From: Clitoria ternatea
Taxonomy: Eukaryota; Streptophyta; Magnoliopsida; Fabales; Fabaceae
Direction: 5' to 3'
Length of the DNA stretch: 64,000 bases
NCBI GenBank assembly: GCA_037962975.1
Contig: CM075675.1
Span: 46,794,501 to 46,858,500, forward strand
Made by a program: the position numbers and the translations under genes. Below the pieces are notes generated by a model. It saw only the letters and a program-made list of their open reading frames with translations, searched no databases and was not told the DNA's origin. Shown piece by piece: positions 10,699 through 20,148 of this stretch (position 1 is its first letter; each line of letters begins with the position of its first letter).

Positions 10699-13600
10699 TA
10701 TAACACCCCTATTTTTATTTTTAAATTAAAATTTTGAGGGAATTAAATTATAGTTCTTTAGAACTTTTAATCTACGTATTATTTATAATTTTTTGAAATT
10801 TTTTGGAATTTTTGAATTATTTTAATAAAATAATATATTTTAAATAATTTTAAATTCATATAAAGTGACTTAAAATTAAAAATATTTATAAGAAAGTGAA
10901 CTTAAATTACAAGAAAATTTTCTAAAATCCATTTCAAGTAGACTAATCTAAAAATTATCGATTTGAGAAAAATCTTGATTTTTTCCAATCGTTAAAAAAA
11001 TTGGGAACGTATCAATAAATTTTTATTAACAGAAAATTTTATATTTTTAAAATTTAAACTTTATATTACTTATTATAAAATTAGTGAGCACTGATATAAT
11101 ATCGCTAAATTTCAAAAAAGACTGATTTTGAATATTTAAAATATACCGAGTGAAAGGTTATTATTTGGCTTAATAATTCTGCCGACAGTGATTACGCAAA
11201 ACACTGTGCATGTACGAAATTTTCAAAATATGCATAGTAACCAGGTTTGAAATTTCAAAAAAATGCACAGTACTTTTATATTAAAATAATGGAATGCATA
11301 GTAATTTTTTTCTATAAATATCGAAGGAATTCTTCTTTAGAATTTACAATTTCAGATTAAGTTTTCTTAATATACTAGTACTAGTGAGATAGTAGTGGAA
11401 GTGAGAGAGAGAAATATAATTTTTTGGAAGAAGGTTCTGTTAAAATTCTAAGGTACGAATACCTCTCTTTTATATTTTTTAGGGTTATTTTTATATCGTT
11501 TTTAGAAATCTATTATTATACTGGAAATAATATTATTTTAAGTTACTATTCTGAATAGTAAAATACTATTTCAATAGTAAATTACTATTTAAATAGTAAA
11601 TTATTATTTACTGTTACTATTTACCTTCACTATTCACTATTTACTATTCAAAATTTACCATTTCTATTTTAAGTAGTAATCTTAATTTTCATCTTGTAAC
11701 TATATTAAAATGAAATTAGTATGTTTTAGAACTCGGAGACGAGACGTGCACGGATTTACAATAATTAACCAGTATACAAGAGGTAAGGGGGAGTGAGATA
11801 AGAATATAATATGAAAAGAAATAAGAATAATGGGAGGAGTCTCCTACTCCTTTTAAATTAAATAATATTATTATTTTAAAATATTAAATTTTAACTTAAA
11901 ATTTATAATAAAATTTAAATTAAATATCTGATGTAACTAACTCTAAAATACCTATGCAAATACCTGGATAACCTATGCGAACTGGACTGAACCTATGCAA
12001 GGACTTAGATTATTATGACCTGTATGGACTTATGGACTGAACTATACCTATGCGAGGATTGGAATATATGGACTTACATAGACCCATGCAAGGATTGGAC
12101 TATAAAGACTAAAAATCAATCTTATTAATCTGATTAACCATTAAGATTTGAATTACATTATGAGTGATATTTAATTTATTTGAATTGTTTATAATTGATA
12201 ATATTTGATTTTGATTGATATTTAATTGTGATTAATAATATTTGATGTGATTGATGATATTTAGTTATAATTGATAATGCTTGATTTTGATTGATGATTT
12301 TGTGATGTGGAGTTTGAGCATATGGCGAGCATGATGAAAAGCTAAAACTCACTAAGAATTTTCTTACCTTACTCTTTAAATTTTTATTACTTTAAATCTT
12401 CTCTTCTTAGAAATTATTTTTATTAACTTTATTTTCAATATTTAGAAAAAAATTAGTTTTTATTTTAGAAAGAAGATATTTTATGAAAATTAATTTATAA
12501 CAAATTGAGATAATTAAATCTTGAATTAAAGAAAAATTTTGTAATTTTAAGTATTTTTGGTTAATGATTTAAAGATTATTCTCTTTTAATAAAATAAAAT
12601 TTTCAAAAGAAAATTATTTTATTTTTTAACTTAATAACTAAAGATATTTGGAAATAATTGAGAATTTAATCTTGTTAAGATTCAATTTGAGAAAGATTAT
12701 GTAAAAGTTTTATATGAAAAAGTTTTGAGATATTTATGGCTTAGAAACTCAATTTTAGTGAGATTCGAAAACTGTACCAAATTTATTTCTGTAGGACAAA
12801 AATTTAGAGAATTGAGAAAATGTACAGTTTATTGAAATGATGTTTTAAACCTTTAAGGTATTTAATAATTGAGTTTCTAAAAGCCTTAACCAACTAAATA
12901 CGTGAGTAGTTCATACATCATGAATCATTAAAGTGAAATTAAATGATATTGTCTGAGGACGGATTATAGAAACCGAGGATACATTAGAGGAGGCTTAATT
13001 ACGAGCCTTGGGATGAGATGGTATGAAAGGGTGCTTCAGGGGACCTAGGGTAGCTCCCTAGTGTCGGGTACATTCACAATAAAAACTTTCTCAATCTGAC
13101 TAGTCTCTAAGTATTTCCATGCCAGTTGAGCTGTTCATATTATTATTATCCGGACTTATAGAACAGTGTAAACTCCTGGTTGGCCTAGTGTAAATTAAAA
13201 TTTAAGGGCCCACATATATAGGAAAGTTATGATAAAGATATAGCATAACATTCATGCATTCATAATTGATTGTGTATGTGATTGTGATTGTAATTGATAT
13301 TATTATATATTAGTTTGTGAAAACCCTTTGTTGCTTATGTCTTAGTCGAAAATATTATATTCTGTTTCTCACTCCTTTCTCCGTGTTTTTGTTTCATATA
13401 TTTTTAAATTGATGGTTCAGATGGAAGGATCGAAGAATCTCGGCAGTGAATATAGCACGTTCTAGAAAGGGAGCTCGGTATGAATATCATAGTCCAATGA
13501 ATAAATAAAGTTATTAAGTAACTGCTTCTGGACCATGGAGTTTCCTCTCTTTCTTATAAAGTTTAATATTTATTTTCTTCGGATGAATGTAAAATTACTT

Positions 13601-13746
13601 TATAAAGTTTTAATAATATTTATGAGGTATTTCAGAAATGATGTATTTAATTTATTCTGATAGTTTCCTTTTAACAATTATTTGTTTAGTAAAAAAAATA
13701 TACAAATTTTTTTTAGTATTATTAAGGTGTCACAGAGGGTGTTACA
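10699..13746 (+). repeat. Solo LTR of a Tekay/Del-like Ty3 family, inside the hAT element
   Basis: It begins TATAACACCCCTATTTT (first G of TGTAACACC mutated to A) and ends GAGGGTGTTACA. It is flanked on both sides by the perfect 5-bp duplication GGTCG (10694-10698 and 13747-13751). The sequence aligns end to end with the reverse complement of the LTRs at 15425-18547 and 23160-26283, including the TAGTAAATAGTAA-type repeat block near 11540-11680. No internal region is attached, so the element was reduced to one LTR by recombination between its two LTRs. It interrupts the upstream part of the hAT element. Confidence 0.92.
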
Positions 13747-15424
13747 GGTCGCGCAGTGGTCGCGATGGTCATGCGGGGGTCACACGGTGGTCGCGCAGTC
13801 GAGGTTGGCCGGCGACAATCACTGCTGGTTGGGGTTGGGTCGGGCATAATGGGAGTGAAATGGAGTGAAGGGGGGAGATGGTAAGGGTTCGTGAGGAGTA
13901 GAGAGGGTCAGGTTTGTGAAAATAGGCCTAAAGTCTCGGCCTATTTAGGGAAAAAACAAAAAAAATAGGCCAACCGCTATGGCACGCCATCCGACCACCT
14001 GAACAGCGGTGTTATGAGCCAAATAACGAACGCCGTTATTTGTGTCATTGTTTCTAATGACGAATAGCAGCGGTTCAAAAAACCGCCACGATATACCGCT
14101 ATAACCCCGCCATACCCGCTATTTAATAACACTAGCATGCTAGTCCTTTTTTCAACTTATATTAACTAATTAATCTGTCACAACAGCCCCTATTATGGTT
14201 TCTGAAATGAAAGTTAATAGAATGACTAAAGTAATGGACATTTCGATTATTCAATGACATATTTGCTAGACACAATCTTGAGTATCTAGTCAGTGGACAT
14301 CAACCAAATTGACATTTTGCTCTTAGAATAAACGTGCAAAGCTATGTTGCCCAGATACTTAGTATGATACGACACAGATACGGGGATACGGGACATTTTA
14401 AAAAAATTAAGATACGATACGGCCTACATACGTTTATAGAATTTTTACAAAAAATACATGTGAGATCAATTCTAAGCACTTGGTTTAGAGTTAGACAGAC
14501 CCATCACTAGAGCCCCCTTCCCCTTCACCAGTTTCAACCATTTCACTAAATATCAAGCAAACAGCAAACATTTTAAAACAACAATGGCAGGATGACATTG
14601 GTAGCAACACACAACAAAATAAAGACAAAAAAATAACAGCACACACAAAACAACAACACATTGGCATTATGCATTAACAATCAGCAACACACAATAAAAT
14701 AAAGACAAAAAACATTAAAGTGCAGCACATACAAGATATCAATTCCAATCAAAACTGTAAAAATAAAAATTATTGAATTAAAAAAAATCATTGAACGAAC
14801 CTCTGAGCAATGAAGTGCAGAAGCTCCAATAGCAGAACCCCGAAACAGAGATGCAGCTCGAAGAAGAAGATGGGATGCTGAAGAAGAAGAACGTTGAGGA
14901 AGAAGACGGGATGCTGAAGAAGACGAAGCATGACGTCGATGAAGAGCACGAGAAAGAAGAACGTTGAGCTTTGCTTTAGAAACTCAAAAAATAGAGCACG
15001 GCGAGAGAAAAAAGATGAAGCGGAAGAAGCTAGAAGAAGACGAAGGGCAAACATGACGAAGAGGAAGATGACGAACCTGGTGGAACGATGGAGGAGGAAG
15101 GCTCTGGAAGCTTGAACCATTCATCAACAAAGCTAGTGGTCGAACAAAGAAGGGGAAATGTGTTGTGATGGAGGAGAACAAAGCGACCCTAAATGAAATT
15201 GCATATTGAATTTGGGGGAAAAGCATAAAGTCATTCATGTTTTGTGCCATTCAGCAATTAAAGTATTTAATTTTTTAATTGTGTATCGTATCCTCTGTGC
15301 GTAAGTCGTATCCCACTTGAGCTTCATCTATCGGAGTCGTATCCCATGCGTATCTATTTTTGGGTTTCAATCAAATTATTTTTTAATTCCAATACTTTTT
15401 GGATACGTATCAGGATGTATTGGT

Positions 15425-18400
15425 TGTAACACCCTCTGTTACACCTTAATAAATTCTAGAAAAACTCGTAATTTTTTTTTTACTAAAGATATGATTGTTA
15501 AAAAGAAACTATCGGAATAAATTATATACATTATTTCTGAAATACCTCACAAATATTATTAAAAACTTTATAAAGTATTTGTACATTCATCCGAAGAAAA
15601 TAAACATTAAACATTATAAGAAAGAAAGGAAACTCCATGGCCCAGAAGCAGTTACTAATTAACATTATTTATTCATTAGACCACGGTATTCATACCGAGC
15701 TCCCTTTCTAGAACATGCTATAGTTACTGCTGATATTCTTCGATCCTTCCCTCTAAACCATCAATTTAGAATATATGAAACAAAAACACAGAGAAAGGAG
15801 TGAGAAACAGAATATAATATTTCCAAATAAGACATAAGCAACAAAGGGTTTTCACAAACCAATACATAATAATATCAATCACAATCACATACACAATCAA
15901 TTATGAATGCATGAATGTTATGCAATATCTTCATCATAACTTACCTATATATGTGGGCCCTTAAATTTTAATTTGCACTGGGCCAACCAGGAGTTTACAC
16001 TGTTTCATAAGTCCGGATAATAATAATATGAACAGCTCAACTGGCATGGAAACACTTAGAGACTAGTCAGATTGAGAAAGTTTTTATTGTGAAAGTACCC
16101 GACACTAGGGAGCTACCCCAGGTCCCCTGAAGCACCCTTTCACACCCTCTCATCCCAAGGCTCGTAATTAAGCCTCCTCTAATGTATCCTCGGTTTCTAT
16201 AATCCGTCCCCAGACAATATCATTTTATTTCACTTTAATGATTCATGATGCATGAACTACTCGCGTATTGAGTTGGTTAAGGCTTTTAGAAACTCAATTA
16301 TTAAATACTTTAAAGGTTTACAATATCATTTCAATAAACTGTACATTTTCTCAATTCTCTGAATTTCTATCCCACAGAAATAAATTTGGTACAGTTTTCA
16401 ATCCTCACTGAAATTGAGTTTCTAAGCCTTAAATACCTAAAAACTTTATCATATAAAACTTTACATAATCTTTCTCAAATTAAATTTTAACAAAATCAAA
16501 TTTAGGAATCTCAATTATTTCCAAATATATTTAGTTATTAAGTTGGAAAAAATAAAATAATTTTCTTTTCATAAAATTTTGTTTTATTAAAAGAGAATAA
16601 TTATTAACCAAAAATACTTAAAATTACAAAATTTTTCTTTAACTCAAGATTTAATTAAATAAATTCTCATAAAATATTTTCTTTCTAAAATAAATACTAA
16701 TGTTTTTTTATTCTAAATATTGAAAATAAAGTTAATAAAAATAATTTCTAAGAAGAATTAAAAGATAATAAAATTTAAAGAGTAAGGTAAGAAATTCTTA
16801 CTGAATTTTAGCTTTTCGTCATGCTCGCTATATGCTCAAACTCCACATTACAATATCATCAATCAAAATCAAACAATATCAATCATAACTAAATATCATC
16901 AATCAATCAATCATAATCAAATCATAATCAAATCAATTAAATATCATAATACAAAATTTAATGATTATTAATATAGTCAATTTTAGTCCTTTTGGTCAAT
17001 TCCTCGCATAGGTATATGTAAGTCCATATAATCCAGTCCTTGCATAGGTATAGTTCAGTCCATATGGGTCATAATGGTCCAAGTCCTTGCATAGGTATAG
17101 TCCAGTCCATATAGGTCATAATGGTCCAAGTCATTGCATAGGTATGTTAGAGTTAGTTAAACTGGATATTTAATTAAAAATTTATTAAAAATTTTAAGTT
17201 AAAAAGTTAATATTTTAAAATAATAATATTATTAAATTTAAAAGGAGTAGGGGACTCCTCCCATTATTCTTATGTCTTTTTGTATTATACTTCTTATCTC
17301 ACTCCCCCTTACCTTGAGTCGTTACCAAAAAGAGATTTGCTTTGCGCCTCCGATTTCTAGAAATATTAATATCAATTTTATTTCAGTATAAGCATAAGAT
17401 GAAGATTAAGATTACTACTTAAAACAGAAATGGTAAATTTTGAATAGTGAATAGTGAATAGTGAATAGTAAATAGTAAATCGTGAATAGTAACAGTAAAT
17501 AGTAAAACTTGAATAGTAACAGTAAATAGTAAAACGTGAATAGTAACAGTAAATAGTAAAACGTGAATAGTAACAGTAAATAGTAAATCGTGAATAGTAA
17601 CGGTAAATAGTAACAATAAATAGTAATTTACTATTTGAATAGTAATTTACTATTGAAATAGTAATTTACTATTGAAATAGTGTTTACTATGCAGAATAGT
17701 AACTTAAAATAATATTATTTTCAGTATAATAACAGATTTCTAAAAACGATATAAAAATAATCTAAAAAAATATAAAAGAGAAGTATTCTTACCTTAGGAT
17801 TTTGGCAGAACCTTCTCTCCAAAAACTTTTCTTCTCTCTCTCACTTCCACCACTATCTTACTAGCACTACTGTATTAAGAAAACTTAATCTAAAATTGTG
17901 AATTCTAAAGAAGAAATCCTTCGGTATTTATAGGAAAAAATTTTACTATGCATTCCATTATTTTAATATAAAAGTACTATGCATTTTTGAATTTTTTATT
18001 CCAGGTTACTATGCATTCTTTGAAAATTTCGTACATGCACAGTGTTTTGCATAGTAACTGTCGGCAAAATTATTAAGCCAAATAATAACATTTCACTCGG
18101 TATATTTTAAATATTCAAAATGAGTCCTTTTTGAAATTTAGCGATATTATATCAGTCCTCACTAATTTTATAATAAGTAATATAAAGCTGAAATTTTAAA
18201 AATCTAAAATTTTCCGTTAATAAAAATTTATTGATACGTTTCCAATTTTTTAACGATTGGAAAAAATCAAGATTTTTCTCAAACCGATAATTTTTAGATA
18301 AGTCTACTTGAAACAGATTTTTAGAAAATTTTCTTATAATTTAAATTCACTTTCTTATAAATATTTTTAATTTAAGTCACTTATATGAATTTAAAATTAT

Positions 18401-18547
18401 TTAAAAAATATTATTTTTATTAAAAAAATTCCAAAATTCCAAAAAATTCCAAAAAATCATAAATAATACGTAGATTAAAAAGTTCTAAAGAACCATAATT
18501 TAATTCCTTCAAAATTTTAATATAAAAATAAAAATAGGGGTGTTACA
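15425..18547 (-). repeat. 3' LTR of the young gypsy element
   Basis: 3,123 bp, starting TGTAACACCCTCTG and ending GGGGTGTTACA on the plus strand. It is identical to the 5' LTR apart from C/T near its start, T/C in the ACTGTTYCATAAG segment, A/T near CCATAATTT at its end, and a T10/T11 run. It contains a 27-bp minisatellite at 17437-17690. The 65-codon frame across that repeat is a by-product of the repeat unit and not a gene. Confidence 0.95.
17437..17690. repeat. 27-bp minisatellite in the 3' LTR
   Basis: Tandem units of about 27 bp built from AGTAACAGTAAATAG plus TAAAACGTGAAT run through this part of the LTR, then decay into simpler TTTACTATTGAAATAGTAA arrays. The same block occurs in the 5' LTR and in diverged form in both solo LTRs. 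Confidence 0.85.
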
Positions 18548-18562
18548 ACTCTACTCCCCTTA
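18548..18562 (-). promoter_or_regulatory. Polypurine tract of the young gypsy element
   Basis: On minus, TAAGGGGAGTAGAGT directly abuts the 3' LTR. This is the expected RNase H-resistant primer for plus-strand DNA synthesis. Confidence 0.85.
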
Positions 18563-18591
18563 GAAAATTTCGTCCTCGAAATTTACATTAA

Positions 18592-20127
18592 TCAGTAAAA
18601 CAAATGAGGATGAGACTCTTTCATCTCAGTTTCTAGTTCCCATGTAGCATCTTCTCCTCTCGTTTCACTCCAAATAACCTTTACAAGCGGAATTGTCTTG
18701 TCTCTTAATTGTTTTATTCTTCTGTCACCTATTCTAACAGGTGGTGCATCATATGTAAGATTATCTTTAACTTGTATGACATCAGGTTCAATAACATGTG
18801 TAGGATCAGATATATACTTTCGCAAGTTTGACACATGAAAAACATTATGGATATTAGAAAGAAAAGGTGGTAATGCTATTTGGTAGGCAAGGGGACTAAC
18901 TTTATGAATTATTTGGTATGGACCGATAAATCTAGGAGTTAGTTTTTGAGATTTCATTGCCCGACCGACCCCAGTCATAGGTGTGACTTTCAAGAATACA
19001 TGATCGCCTTCTTGAAATTCGAGCGGTTTTCTTCTTTTGTCATAGTAACTTTTCTGCCTGCTCTGTGTTGCCTTCATCTTTTCCTGAACTATTTTGATTT
19101 TATCCGTGGTTTGTTGTACCAACTCTGGTCCTAGCATCAAGTTTTCACCAGTCTCAAACCAACATAGCGGGGTCCTACATTTTCTTCCATATAATGCTTC
19201 AAAAGGTGCCATGCCAATGCTAGCATGGAAACTGTTGTTGTAGGTAAACTCCACATATGGTAAGAATTGATTCCAACTTCCTTTATGCTCTAACACACAA
19301 GCTCGTAACAAGTCCTCTAGAGATTGGATTGTTCTTTCTGATTGTCCATCCGTCTGAGGATGATATGCTGAACTCAGACGCAGTCTTGTTCCCAAAGCCT
19401 TGTGCAAGCTCTTCCAGAATTGTGATGTAAAACAAGGGTCCCGATCAGAAATGATACTTGAAGGAATTCCATGCAATCTCACAATCTCCTCAATGTATAA
19501 TTTTGCCAGCTTCTCCATAGAGTAACGAATGTTGATGGGAATAAAGTGGGCAGACTTTGTTAGTCTATCAACTATTACCCATATCGAATCATGTCCTAAT
19601 GGAGTTTTGGGTAGAGAAGTCACAAAATCCATGGTAATGCTATCCCATTTCCATTCCGGTATTTCCATTGATTGTAGCATTCCAGGGGGTTTTTGGTGTT
19701 CCACTTTAACCTTCTGGCAAATTAGACATGCAGCCACATACTCTGCCACCGCTTTCTTCATTCCAGGCCACCAAAATAACTTCTTCAAATCTTGATACAT
19801 TTTAGTAGCTCCGGGATGAATGCTCATATAACTTTTATGGCCTTCTTCCAGAATTGCTTTCCTCAACTCCTCTTGATCAGGGATACACACTCGATCCTTA
19901 TACCTCAGCAATTGGTCATTTCTTACATTGAACTCGACTTCTTTTCCTTGTTTCAAGAGTTCTTTCTTCTCTTGCAGGAATTCATCCTCTCTTTGAGCCT
20001 CTAAAACTTGCCTCAGGAATTCATTTGTCACTTGTAACGCTCCTAATCTGTAGCTGTTAGCATTAACCTTTACTGCTAGGTTAAGATCTCTGAAGTTCTC
20101 TATTAATTCCAATTCTTTAATCATCAT
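18592..20127 (-). CDS. Gypsy integrase with chromodomain-like tail (3' part of gag-pol)
   Basis: 511 residues. Integrase inserts the retroelement cDNA into host chromatin. An HHCC zinc-binding motif lies at about 96-137 (GHKSYMSIHPG ... CLIC), followed by catalytic residues D167, D228 and E264 in the exact DX60DX35E spacing of Ty3 integrases. The C-terminus has the GPY/F-like PRFIGPYQIIHKV segment (about 398-410) and a final chromodomain-like stretch (about 462-509, ending WELETEMKESHPHLF), which in chromoviruses helps target insertion. The ATG at 20127 is an internal methionine: the protein normally continues from the RNase H frame upstream, separated here only by the TGA at 20149-20151. Confidence 0.92.
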   Translation of the reverse strand: MMIKELELIENFRDLNLAVKVNANSYRLGALQVTNEFLRQVLEAQREDEFLQEKKELLKQGKEVEFNVRNDQLLRYKDRVCIPDQEELRKAILEEGHKSYMSIHPGATKMYQDLKKLFWWPGMKKAVAEYVAACLICQKVKVEHQKPPGMLQSMEIPEWKWDSITMDFVTSLPKTPLGHDSIWVIVDRLTKSAHFIPINIRYSMEKLAKLYIEEIVRLHGIPSSIISDRDPCFTSQFWKSLHKALGTRLRLSSAYHPQTDGQSERTIQSLEDLLRACVLEHKGSWNQFLPYVEFTYNNSFHASIGMAPFEALYGRKCRTPLCWFETGENLMLGPELVQQTTDKIKIVQEKMKATQSRQKSYYDKRRKPLEFQEGDHVFLKVTPMTGVGRAMKSQKLTPRFIGPYQIIHKVSPLAYQIALPPFLSNIHNVFHVSNLRKYISDPTHVIEPDVIQVKDNLTYDAPPVRIGDRRIKQLRDKTIPLVKVIWSETRGEDATWELETEMKESHPHLFY

Positions 20128-20148
20128 TGTGGATGCATGTAGAGACTT

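Larger units (their letters stand above)
7423..14134 (-). mobile_element. hAT-family DNA transposon (decayed), carrying a nested solo LTR
   Basis: The 8-bp sequence GCATGCTA occurs at 7415-7422 and again at 14135-14142, as expected for a hAT target duplication. The left end starts CAAGGTAATCACATAGCGG and the right end, on the other strand, starts TAGTGTTATTAAATAGCGG: 13 of 19 match, and the ends begin CA and TA, the same C/T mismatch seen in maize Ac. Both subterminal regions are crowded with GCGGT/ACCGC motifs (7434-7520 and 13960-14130), typical transposase-binding clusters. The transposase remnant lies at 7720-10338 on minus. A 3,048-bp solo LTR plus its 5-bp duplication accounts for much of the length, so the original element was about 3.7 kb. 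The shared block is itself largely palindromic, which slightly weakens the duplication evidence. Confidence 0.72.

Noticed and set aside
14788..15250. Overlapping frames on both strands rich in Lys/Glu/Arg or Phe/Leu/Ser
   Set aside because: They come from a purine-rich GAAGAAG segment; both strands are open for the same reason and neither resembles a protein.
17419..17616. 65-codon frame with a repeating LLFTVTIHV peptide (also at 25155-25352)
   Set aside because: It is the translation of the 27-bp LTR minisatellite. Its identical occurrence in both LTRs and the lack of any gene signal argue against a protein.
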